Shown piece after piece: positions 40,394 through 47,675 of a stretch of 47,675 nt of DNA (within the stretch, counting starts at the first letter, position 1; each line of letters starts with the position of its first letter). Source of the stretch: a virus; IMG/VR virus record IMGVR_UViG_3300032285_003220, positions 1 through 47,675 of that record; one strand, 5' to 3'. Under the pieces are notes generated by a model. It searched no databases, was not told where the DNA came from, and saw only the letters and a list, made by a program, of their open reading frames with translations. The translations under genes and the position numbers were made by a program.

Positions 40394-43300
40394 AAAAAAT
40401 TCAAAATTTAATGTTAGTTAATTTACAACCTACGCTTAGTATTAAAAGTAAAACTAATCAAAATTTTCCAAAATATGAAATTACAAATGTAAAATCATAT
40501 TACGATAATAATGGTACTATTTCAAGTGTTAGTCGAATCGCTGGTTCAGATATTTCATCGCCTAATAATCAAGATGCTTATGCTCAATTTGGTAATTATT
40601 ATTATGTTCCTAAATTTGATTCAACTTTTACAGATCCAACTTTGTGTCGGGTTAATTATTTAATTTCTTTTGATTCTAATAAAACAAATAAAATTATTAA
40701 ATGGCAACTTAAATATGGTGATGGAACTTATTCAGAAGGAATTGGCCCAGAAAATCTTTTACTTATTAATAATAATTTGTCATCCAGTGATACTACAATT
40801 AAAGCAAAATTAAATTTAAATGGTAATTTTCAAAAAATTTCAACCGTTGGAACACTATTAATAGATAATGAATATATCAATTATACTCAAATGGGGATTA
40901 ATTTAACTACGCCAACTTGGTCATCAATCAATTCTTATGGTTATGGAATTTTGCTTAATGATATATCCTCTACTGATACAACAATTAAAGTTTCAAATTT
41001 AGAAAAATCATTTACAGGCGTTTCCGGACTTTCTGCAACTAATGTATTTACTAAATTAGGACATGATTTGACTAATGGTACTGTCATTACACTGTCATCT
41101 TTGTCTGGAGGGTCTAATTTAAGCACTTCTTCAACTTTTTATTATGTTATTAACTCTGATATAGCTAAGGGAACTTTTCAACTTTCAACAAGTGCTAGCG
41201 GCTCTGTTCAAACTTTAGGCTCAGATGTTGCCTCCGTTACTATCAATGTTTCTAATTATAGTAAATTTGCAAGTTCGGGATCAATTTTAATTGATGACGA
41301 AGTTATATCTTATACAACAGCATCGAGTGATCCCGATTCAACTAATAAACCTGCAATTGCAACGGGCAATTTTAGCACTGCATCTGGAACTTTATTAAAA
41401 GATTTACCCGCTTCAAAATCAGATATTATCACCGGGGGAACAGAAGCCAATGATTTTTTTGAAATTAATTCAACTGATAATTTTCCAGAATCGGGAACAA
41501 TTTTAGTTGATAATGAACAAATTAATTATAATAAAAAAACTAATTACGGTAAGATATCTTCGATAGCAGTTTTAGCAGATGGAGTTCTTACAATTAAAGT
41601 TGAAAATCATAATCTTGTAAGTGGATCATTAATTAAAATTAATGGTTGCAATCCAAATAAATACAATGGATGGTATTATGTTAATCAAAAAATTAGTAAT
41701 GACATTTTTAATGTTATTAATTCAGAAGCTATTACAGATGAACTTATAATTGTCACAAACGCAATTTTAACACCAACTTTATATGAATTGACTCGGGGAG
41801 TCAATGGAACAACGGCAACATCTCATGCGACAAACGCAATTGTTAAAAATATTAATGTTACTAATGTTGTTGAGTCAACGGGTAATTTTAAAATAGGGTC
41901 CTTAATCAAAGACGCTTCTAACACCGTTATTCCAACTGACACTTATATTTCTAATATTCAAAACAATATTTATTCTGAAGGTTTAATATCTTACAACGGT
42001 ACAAGTGTTACGGGTTATGGTACTAATTTTACGTCAAACATGATTAATAAAATAATTACTTATCCTGATGGAACAGAAGCAAAAATTGTTACTCAACCAA
42101 GTGCAACTTCATTAACAACGAATACCACTTCTACAAAATCTTCTATTTTTTATGTAAATTCTGCGCAATCGTTACCAATAGGTACTTATTATAAATGTAT
42201 TTATTACACATCTGCACCTCACAATATTGAAATTGGAGATTATGTTACAGTTTCAAATATGAACGACACAGATTACAGTTTTAGTGGAACGGTGGTTGAT
42301 GCTGGTCAACCAACAGCAATTGGAATTTTAACAACAGTAGTTGGAACATCAGGAACACCAACAACTACTGTTGCTAAAAATTCTTCTTATACTTTGACTG
42401 CTGCCGCCGGAACTTTTAGAACTAAAGAGATTGTTGACGGAATCTTGGTTACTGGAACCGCCGTATTTGCTATTTCTAATTACAATAGCGACACTTCAGT
42501 TACGGCAATTTGCTTACAATCTGGTAATTTAGCGTCTAATAAAAAATTTGAATTAACTTATAACGTTCCTAGCAATACATTTGATATTGCAGCGGCAACG
42601 GCAAGCGGAACTATATACACTATATATACAACAGGCGATCATGATTTAAAATCAAATGATTATATAACAATATCTGATGCTAGAATACCTGCATACAATG
42701 GAACTTTTAAAGTTACAGTTACAAATACAACAACTTTTACTATTACTGGATTAACTAGTTCCCCCGATAGTATGAACCCGCTAGACAAAAACGCAATTGG
42801 TTCAAATGGAACAATTGTTAAAAATGCAAATGTAATGTTTGCATTATTAAAATCAACCGATCCGGGAGCTACTTCAGATGGAAAAGGAACCTCTGGCTCG
42901 TTAAGTCAAGTTAACGTTTATAAAAAATATAAAATTGTCAATGGTTTAAATATAACTTTAAATCAACCTGTTAAATCTAATAGTTCAAATTTGACTTTTT
43001 ATACTCCGGGACCAACATTGACAACATTAAATTGTACAAGGGGTACTCAAAGTACAACTGCAACTAATCATTATAAAGATACTTCGGTTGGTCAATTGGC
43101 TGTTTATAACAATGTTCCTTATGTAGCAATTCAAAGTCATAGCGCAACAACTACTACACCCAATAATTCAAAATATTGGTTAAAAATTGATGATCAAAAA
43201 CTTATTATAACTTTTAGTAATTTAACCAGAGGGGCTTTTGTAACTACTGCCGCTTCTCATAAAATTAATAGTTTAATCAAAGGTGTAATTAAAACTTCGC

Positions 43301-43461
43301 ATTATTATCAATATGATGGAGGCGAAAATCAAAATGGATTCATGCATGTTGTTTTAACAGGTACTGATAATCATAATAGAAATTTTGTGTATAATACAAT
43401 CGTTTATCCAAAAACTGATACGGAAACTAATTGGACGACTAATACACAATTAACTTCCTAG
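40390..43461 (+). CDS. Repeat-rich 1023-aa baseplate or fibre protein
   Basis: 1023 aa, starting in an ATGA overlap. It contains at least three copies of an IL-I/V-DNE-I-Y module: IDNEYINY at 158-165, IDDEVISY at 301-308 and VDNEQINY at 373-380. The last leads to TRGVNGTTATSHATNAIV (468-485); later TRG copies occur near 885 and 970. It also has several GD-x-V/I-x-I...YNGTF-type modules (SLIKINGCNPNKYNGWYYV, YITISDARIPAYNGTFKVTV). Both module types are shared with the sheath insert and the J-like protein. This modular, Ser/Thr/Asn-rich make-up fits a long surface or fibre protein. The 3' end overlaps the convergent helicase by 12 bases. Confidence 0.7.
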   Translation: MKKIQNLMLVNLQPTLSIKSKTNQNFPKYEITNVKSYYDNNGTISSVSRIAGSDISSPNNQDAYAQFGNYYYVPKFDSTFTDPTLCRVNYLISFDSNKTNKIIKWQLKYGDGTYSEGIGPENLLLINNNLSSSDTTIKAKLNLNGNFQKISTVGTLLIDNEYINYTQMGINLTTPTWSSINSYGYGILLNDISSTDTTIKVSNLEKSFTGVSGLSATNVFTKLGHDLTNGTVITLSSLSGGSNLSTSSTFYYVINSDIAKGTFQLSTSASGSVQTLGSDVASVTINVSNYSKFASSGSILIDDEVISYTTASSDPDSTNKPAIATGNFSTASGTLLKDLPASKSDIITGGTEANDFFEINSTDNFPESGTILVDNEQINYNKKTNYGKISSIAVLADGVLTIKVENHNLVSGSLIKINGCNPNKYNGWYYVNQKISNDIFNVINSEAITDELIIVTNAILTPTLYELTRGVNGTTATSHATNAIVKNINVTNVVESTGNFKIGSLIKDASNTVIPTDTYISNIQNNIYSEGLISYNGTSVTGYGTNFTSNMINKIITYPDGTEAKIVTQPSATSLTTNTTSTKSSIFYVNSAQSLPIGTYYKCIYYTSAPHNIEIGDYVTVSNMNDTDYSFSGTVVDAGQPTAIGILTTVVGTSGTPTTTVAKNSSYTLTAAAGTFRTKEIVDGILVTGTAVFAISNYNSDTSVTAICLQSGNLASNKKFELTYNVPSNTFDIAAATASGTIYTIYTTGDHDLKSNDYITISDARIPAYNGTFKVTVTNTTTFTITGLTSSPDSMNPLDKNAIGSNGTIVKNANVMFALLKSTDPGATSDGKGTSGSLSQVNVYKKYKIVNGLNITLNQPVKSNSSNLTFYTPGPTLTTLNCTRGTQSTTATNHYKDTSVGQLAVYNNVPYVAIQSHSATTTTPNNSKYWLKIDDQKLIITFSNLTRGAFVTTAASHKINSLIKGVIKTSHYYQYDGGENQNGFMHVVLTGTDNHNRNFVYNTIVYPKTDTETNWTTNTQLTS

Positions 43462-45345
43462 AATATACATAAAGTCTTTTTTGCTCATCCTTTGGCTAAT
43501 TGCTTGATCGGCAATAGCTCCCTTAAAGATGGCATCATGATATCCCATTTTGTCAAGGACGACTTTAAGTTTTCTGTCTTCTACTGAGTTTGCCATTAGC
43601 AGTGTGTAAAACCTGACGGTTTCAAAGTTAGATGTAACTCGGTGAATGCGATTCTCGCGCTGAGTATAAGTAGACCACTTCCATGGCAAGTCGTAATGAA
43701 TGCATACGGAACCAACTTCAAGGTTAATAGAATCTGAACCTGCATCCGAAGACAAGAACACTTGAATATTTGGATCTGTCTTAAACTTATCTTCTGCTTC
43801 TTGTCTTTGCTTTGCCGTGCCGCCATAGTAAACATGAGATACGCCCCACTCGTCAAAGTACTTGCGCAAATCTGGCATTAATCCATTATTGAATGCAGAG
43901 AACACAGTAATCTTTTCATCTGGATGTGCTTCTGTAATGAGGGATTTAAGCACCTCTAACTTTGCATGACCATCATTGGTAAATTTTTCAGGTTTAATAA
44001 CATCCATTAGCTTAGCTGCAACTTCTGATCCTGACTTGTCAGGCGCACTAGCGCCCAAATCAAATGCTTCTTGTACCGCTGCCTCAAATGCCTCAAATGC
44101 AGCGGCAGAATTAAGAACCATCGATGGCATGTTGCAGATCATCTGAAGTATTGTAATAATTGCAAGGATGTTTACGTCGTCCGGATCAACCTTACGAGCT
44201 TCTTTGCGCACTGAATCATAAAGACTGCGCTGCTTATCATTCCAATCAATAAAGTATGGCTCAGATATAACATTAGGAAACATCTTTGCAATGTCTTGAT
44301 CGTGCTTATCTACCTGATGAACAATATGAGAAGCCTTAAGTCCCATCTTGTCTAGGTTGTGCCATGCCGCTGGTTTATTGCGATCAAAATAATCGTATCT
44401 TGCGACGTACTCATTACGAAACTCTTTGACGGTTCCGTAAACATCTGGATCAATAATCCTAATGCAGTTGAAAAAATCTTCTGGATTATTTTCAATTGGT
44501 GTTGCTGACAGCATGTATTGCCGTAGCTCAGCCCGCTCTCTATCTTTCGATACTTGCGGGGGTGGTGTCGTATAAAGACACTCAACTACACCTTTATAAT
44601 TCTGGGACGATCTGGTTTTTAGTTTAGTTGGCATCTCATCCCAAATGATAAAGACGCGCTTGCCTCCGATTATGTTCTTTAGTTCTTCTGTGTCTACTCT
44701 AAACTTCTCATAGTTGAGAATGAGTACGGTTTTGTCAAAAGAGACCTCTGAATAAAGTTTTTCCCTTTTAGCTCTATTGCCACGAATAACGGTTGAATCA
44801 ATTCCTACAAGCCTCTCTAGGCTTCTCTGGGTGTTAATAGTGTTGTGACTCTTTACCACAAACAGTGCTAAGTCAAAATTGTCTTGGTCGTAGTGATATT
44901 TGAGCAATGCTGAGGCAATAACAGTTTTGCCCGTTCCAGTAGACCACTCAACTACTCCGCCCTTAAGATCTTTAAGAAAGTTGAATCCTTGAACTTGAAA
45001 AGGAAGAAAACCATTAATTGTATTATCAAATGGCGATTCAATCTTAACTTCGGGTACATTATCTAATGATAGATACTGATCAATGTTTGGCGTTGGATCT
45101 TGCGTCCAAACCACTTCTTTGTTTAGATCTTTGCAAAGAGAAAGAAATCCATCAATCCGTGCCGTTGATACAGACCTGTACCTGCCAATGTATTTATCAA
45201 CTTCATAAAAGAAGGATTCATCAAAAGCATTAACGAGCCATTGATCTACAAAATCAGGATGAGGGTCAAGGATTACAAAATTGCTTCTGTGATCCTCGCC
45301 CTTCTCATCAAGTTCAAATAGTAATTCGGATGTAAGTAGTTTCAT
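43450..45345 (-). CDS. SNF2/SF2-type DNA helicase
   Basis: 631 aa. Motifs of an ATP-driven superfamily 2 helicase are clear: Walker A STGTGKT (135-141), DExx motif WDEM (235-238), motif III LSATP (279-283), motif V region SSDAGSDSINLEVG, and motif VI TQRENRIHR (561-569). The TQRENRIHR and YDLPW wording is typical of the SNF2/RapA-like group. It likely remodels DNA or protein-DNA complexes in phage replication, recombination or transcription. It is the last gene of the minus-strand operon, and its start overlaps the stop of the HTH gene by 4 bases. The long N-terminal ~110 residues are outside the helicase core. Confidence 0.9.
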   Translation of the reverse strand: MKLLTSELLFELDEKGEDHRSNFVILDPHPDFVDQWLVNAFDESFFYEVDKYIGRYRSVSTARIDGFLSLCKDLNKEVVWTQDPTPNIDQYLSLDNVPEVKIESPFDNTINGFLPFQVQGFNFLKDLKGGVVEWSTGTGKTVIASALLKYHYDQDNFDLALFVVKSHNTINTQRSLERLVGIDSTVIRGNRAKREKLYSEVSFDKTVLILNYEKFRVDTEELKNIIGGKRVFIIWDEMPTKLKTRSSQNYKGVVECLYTTPPPQVSKDRERAELRQYMLSATPIENNPEDFFNCIRIIDPDVYGTVKEFRNEYVARYDYFDRNKPAAWHNLDKMGLKASHIVHQVDKHDQDIAKMFPNVISEPYFIDWNDKQRSLYDSVRKEARKVDPDDVNILAIITILQMICNMPSMVLNSAAAFEAFEAAVQEAFDLGASAPDKSGSEVAAKLMDVIKPEKFTNDGHAKLEVLKSLITEAHPDEKITVFSAFNNGLMPDLRKYFDEWGVSHVYYGGTAKQRQEAEDKFKTDPNIQVFLSSDAGSDSINLEVGSVCIHYDLPWKWSTYTQRENRIHRVTSNFETVRFYTLLMANSVEDRKLKVVLDKMGYHDAIFKGAIADQAISQRMSKKDFMYILGS

Positions 45346-45935
45346 TGCTCTTGTTTAGCAGCGGGCAAGCCCGGAGTCTGCAACAGTTCTTTGGTTCGAC
45401 CAAGGATCTTTTCCCACATCTCTGGAGGGGCGACTTCTCTAATAGCCTGCATAAAAGCATTGAATTGAGTTCTAATCTCATCAAGGGCTGCGCCTTCTGT
45501 GCCAGAGTCCATCTTTTCCTTAAGCTGGATCAGTGTAGCAACATCCTTAACCTCAACTGGAACATCGCCATTGAGAAGAGCTTCAAAACCCTTCTGAATA
45601 GCTACGTCAATATATACACGCCTAGCAATGGCTCCATTAATGCCTTCTTCAACATTAGCCTGAGCCTCTTCTGCTTCAGCAGCAATAATCTGGCGAATAG
45701 CAGCCTCTTCATAATTCAAATGATTTTTAGCATGGCGACCAATAGACTGACGATTAATATCAAAAATCCTACTAATCTCAGAGTAACTTGTGCCAAGCGC
45801 AATCATTCGATCAATGGCCTTAGAGAAATCACTAGAGCAAACATTGCACCTAGGATCTCTGTGATGCACAGGGGTCTTAACTACAACCTTTTCAGGCTTG
45901 TTGTTATCAAATTGTGGTTTATTAAATTGGGGCAT
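45342..45935 (-). CDS. Small-terminase-like HTH DNA-binding protein
   Basis: 197 aa. After a polar N-terminus comes a Cys pair (C30, C33) followed by a helix-turn-helix (about 36-72): SKAIDRMIALGTSYSEISRI, then DINRQSIGRHAKNHL. This arrangement recalls small terminase subunits and related phage HTH proteins that select packaging DNA. The C-terminal half is helical and could oligomerise (EVKDVATLIQLKEKMDSG). It lies next to an HNH gene, a common neighbour of terminases. The large terminase is not in the window, so a transcriptional role remains possible. The ATG has only a weak ribosome binding site and overlaps the upstream gene's end by 14 bases. Confidence 0.6.
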   Translation of the reverse strand: MPQFNKPQFDNNKPEKVVVKTPVHHRDPRCNVCSSDFSKAIDRMIALGTSYSEISRIFDINRQSIGRHAKNHLNYEEAAIRQIIAAEAEEAQANVEEGINGAIARRVYIDVAIQKGFEALLNGDVPVEVKDVATLIQLKEKMDSGTEGAALDEIRTQFNAFMQAIREVAPPEMWEKILGRTKELLQTPGLPAAKQEQ

Positions 45936-46668
45936 TAGTTATTTCAATCTTGAGTTCATTTATACGCTCGTTTGAAAGCATAGCATGGTGTTTGAAATGA
46001 CAGTTTGAACATAACAGGTCGCATTTATCAAGCTCTGGAACAATTACTGTATCCCAAGGCATTTTCTTTGGAGACGAAAGTTCTTTTGTTGTAATACCAA
46101 ATGATTTAGTGCTTGGATCTCGGTGATGAAATTGAAGCGCGGATGGATGATCTTCTCCGCACTTGCAAGCTCCGCCAAGATAGTTAATTGCGCGGATTTT
46201 GTTTTTCATTTGATATTCTTTAACGTAAGTTTTAGTATTTTCTCTATATTCTTCGTTACTATGATATATATCTTTTACTCTTTTTCTCATGCGTTGTTTT
46301 AAAACTTCATCATGTTCAACGTCATATTCAATGCCATGCCATTTATTGGCCCAATCTACTCTATCGCCAACATAAAGATGCTTGGGATTCATGCAATAAT
46401 GATCATTGCAAGTATGCATAATCCATTCATCTTTTTCAATCGGCCTATAAGAAATTTCAAACAAAACCCTATATGCGGTTACATTGACACCTTCGGTACT
46501 GATAGTGGGCGGCCTAGTGCCATTGCCATTAGCGCCCTTCCAAGGCCAGCATTCATCCTCGCCTCGCTTTTCAATCTTTTCCCACAGACGATCAGCAACC
46601 GGCCTAGGTTTAGGCCCAGTTTTCTTAATCTCTTTAATCCGCTCTTGGTTTTTTAATGAGTATGCCAT
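45922..46668 (-). CDS. Double-HNH endonuclease
   Basis: 248 aa using the ATG at 46668, with AAGGA 6 bases upstream; a TTG 16 codons earlier is less likely. Two HNH-like zinc units are visible. The first has C40, then H85, C87, H90, C92, N94, H97 (HTCNDHYCMNPKHL), as in the HNH_3-type homing family. The second has C168, C170, H181, H182, C220, C223, H227 (ACKCGED, ALQFHHRDP, LLCSNCHFKHH), as in common HNH nucleases. Between them is a charged helical linker. It may be a homing endonuclease placed next to packaging genes, or a nuclease that acts with packaging. Its end overlaps the next gene by 14 bases. Confidence 0.85.
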   Translation of the reverse strand: MAYSLKNQERIKEIKKTGPKPRPVADRLWEKIEKRGEDECWPWKGANGNGTRPPTISTEGVNVTAYRVLFEISYRPIEKDEWIMHTCNDHYCMNPKHLYVGDRVDWANKWHGIEYDVEHDEVLKQRMRKRVKDIYHSNEEYRENTKTYVKEYQMKNKIRAINYLGGACKCGEDHPSALQFHHRDPSTKSFGITTKELSSPKKMPWDTVIVPELDKCDLLCSNCHFKHHAMLSNERINELKIEITNAPI

Positions 46669-46735
46669 AATTTTCCTTGCATTAGATAGTTTAGCACATA
46701 TTACATTGCGCACCAAGTATTAATATAGCAGTACA

Positions 46736-47212
46736 CTATCTGTAATATGAAGCTCCATTAGATTTACGCTGTTCAGGACTGTTGACCTTACGACCATCTG
46801 GGTGAGTTCTATTGTAAATACCTGCAACAATAGAAGGATCTGGCGTTCCAATAGTAGTGTAAATTTCTCTACGACGACGCTGATGGAGATGCTCTTCAAA
46901 AAGAATTGGAGCATCGCCCTTGATTCCCTTGACTTTGCCTTCGCCCTGATACCACTTGTGACCATTTTTGCATTCAAACTCAGGAAAATCAATGATTAAC
47001 TCATTGCCCTCTTCATCTGCAACGCTTTGAGAGGTCGGATTAAAATTACCTGTCTCCTTGCCCTGCTCCTCGCATTCACGACAAATCTCATTCTTAGCAT
47101 CTTCCCTAAGAAAATCATCTGCTAATTGATTAAGTTGAGTATTAGTGTACTTACGACCGTCTTCATACTCAAGACCTTCTTCGTAATTATTCCATCGACT
47201 ATGCCACGCCAT
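46736..47212 (-). CDS. Zinc-ribbon-like protein, unknown
   Basis: 158 aa from the ATG at 47212, with AGGAG/AAGG upstream; an earlier start would extend further into the neighbour. A charged helical N-terminus (HSRWNNYEEGLEYEDGRKYT) is followed by a split Cys set: CRECEEQ near residues 44-47, and an ECKNGHKWYQGEG near 80. These can form a zinc ribbon, with the HKWYQGEG sense seen in several phage proteins. The C-terminal part is basic (EEHLHQRRRREIYTTIGTPD). It lies in a DNA-processing operon, so DNA or RNA binding is plausible. The family is not recognised. Confidence 0.65.
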   Translation of the reverse strand: MAWHSRWNNYEEGLEYEDGRKYTNTQLNQLADDFLREDAKNEICRECEEQGKETGNFNPTSQSVADEEGNELIIDFPEFECKNGHKWYQGEGKVKGIKGDAPILFEEHLHQRRRREIYTTIGTPDPSIVAGIYNRTHPDGRKVNSPEQRKSNGASYYR

Positions 47213-47582
47213 TTTCAACCTTCTCCTCTGCAAAGTACTCTTCTGCTAATTGCATCATAGCCTGCTCTACATACTGACCAACTGAAACTGTTGTGATACC
47301 CATGATGTCAGCAACATCTTTTTGCTTCTTGTCTAAAATGACATTATAGTAAACTGCCTCTCGCTTACGAGCAGAGAGGGTTTGCAATCCATGATCTAGG
47401 TCCCATAGTGAAATGTTAATGGTCTCTTTGCTTTTTGTGCCATCATCGTTATACACCCAATACGAATGCTCAATGATATGGGTTCCTTGACTTGCATATA
47501 ATTCTTTAAAAGTATAATAATGTCTATATACTTCTCTTAATACCCGATGCTTTGGAATTGGTTCACTTAGTTCTTTTTTCAA
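47199..47582 (-). CDS. Sigma-factor region 4-like regulator
   Basis: 127 aa with a TTG start (AGGA 7 bases upstream). The C-terminal part (about 70-115) matches sigma region 4: LSARKREAVYYNVILDKKQK, then DVADIMGITTVSVGQYVEQA, a helix-turn-helix that contacts the -35 element. The N-terminal half carries aromatic residues (YWVYNDDGTK) and has no recognisable sigma region 2. It may redirect host RNA polymerase to phage genes or act as a DNA-binding regulator. Its start overlaps the end of the upstream resolvase-like gene by 20 bases and its end overlaps the next gene by 14 bases. Confidence 0.7.
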   Translation of the reverse strand: MKKELSEPIPKHRVLREVYRHYYTFKELYASQGTHIIEHSYWVYNDDGTKSKETINISLWDLDHGLQTLSARKREAVYYNVILDKKQKDVADIMGITTVSVGQYVEQAMMQLAEEYFAEEKVENGVA

Positions 47583-47675
47583 TTTTATATCCTAATGCTG
47601 TAAGGCCAACTGCGAATGCATCGCAATGATCGAACACTTTCTTCCACTCTGGTTTAAACCGTTCTGTGGACGGAA
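47563..47675 (-). CDS. RuvC-like Holliday junction resolvase, C-terminus (partial)
   Basis: The minus frame is open from the window edge to a TGA at 47563-47565. The 36 visible residues end with DHCDAFAVGLTALGYKIEKR. The HCDAFAVGLTAL phrase matches the last conserved motif of RuvC-type nucleases (D-x-x-D-A-x-A-V-x-L-T), which resolve four-way DNA junctions and are common in large phages. The 5' part is outside the window. It overlaps the sigma-like gene by 20 bases, indicating one transcript. Confidence 0.6.
   Translation of the reverse strand, partial: PSTERFKPEWKKVFDHCDAFAVGLTALGYKIEKRTK

Noticed and set aside
45345-45938. 197-aa plus-strand open frame opposite the HTH gene
   Set aside because: It is an exact antisense shadow of the HTH gene with no family signal and Ser/Asn/Phe-rich random composition; the minus frame has the HTH and fits the operon.

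Overview
The window is a late-gene (virion) region of a large contractile-tailed bacteriophage (myovirus morphotype, Caudoviricetes). The evidence is an ordered set of structural genes: a prohead-protease-like protein, major capsid protein, neck genes, tail sheath, tail tube, frameshifted tail assembly chaperone, tape measure, baseplate hub proteins, an OB-fold spike, a gp25-like wedge, a gpJ-like wedge and a gpI-like wedge. The large terminase and portal are not seen and probably lie outside the window. The DNA is AT-rich, with AAAGGA-type ribosome binding sites. A secreted NlpC/P60 enzyme of a type I associate from memory with actinobacteria, together with a GC-rich domain grafted onto a fibre gene, suggests an actinobacterial host. 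That host assignment is inference.

Layout. 1-1845: tail-fibre and minor structural genes, the first one cut by the window edge. 1854-10000: three large Cys-motif proteins of the head region (one is a protease/scaffold-like fusion) plus an unlisted 56-aa gene. 10118-11819: putative decoration protein and major capsid protein, closed by a strong two-way terminator. 11893-12543: a minus-strand secreted NlpC/P60 hydrolase with a structured upstream region. 12827-13729: two small basic/coiled-coil proteins and a terminator. 13813-16732: neck and head-completion genes. 16790-22584: sheath, tube, chaperone pair with a textbook -1 frameshift signal, a minus-strand membrane-protein gene, then the tape measure. 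22590-43461: the baseplate, including three tandem paralogous hub proteins that share one N-terminal domain but carry no cargo, an NlpC/P60 domain and a lysozyme-like domain respectively, then spike, wedges and very large repeat-bearing baseplate or fibre proteins. 43450-47675: a minus-strand operon with an SNF2-type helicase, a small-terminase-like HTH protein, a double-HNH endonuclease, a zinc-ribbon protein, a sigma-region-4-like protein and the C-terminus of a probable RuvC-like resolvase.

How it works together. The plus-strand genes are tightly packed (many ATGA or TAATG overlaps) and encode one particle. The protease and scaffold shape the head made by the capsid protein, the neck genes join it to the sheath/tube tail, the chaperone and tape measure set tail length, and the baseplate carries two different peptidoglycan-cutting domains on hub paralogues. 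Two minus-strand genes (NlpC/P60 and the membrane protein) sit inside the late block like independently transcribed morons. The minus-strand operon at the right end is DNA-processing and regulatory.

No tRNA, CRISPR array or insertion sequence was recognised. No gap without a gene exceeds 300 bases; the longest, 12544-12826, is described in the features.
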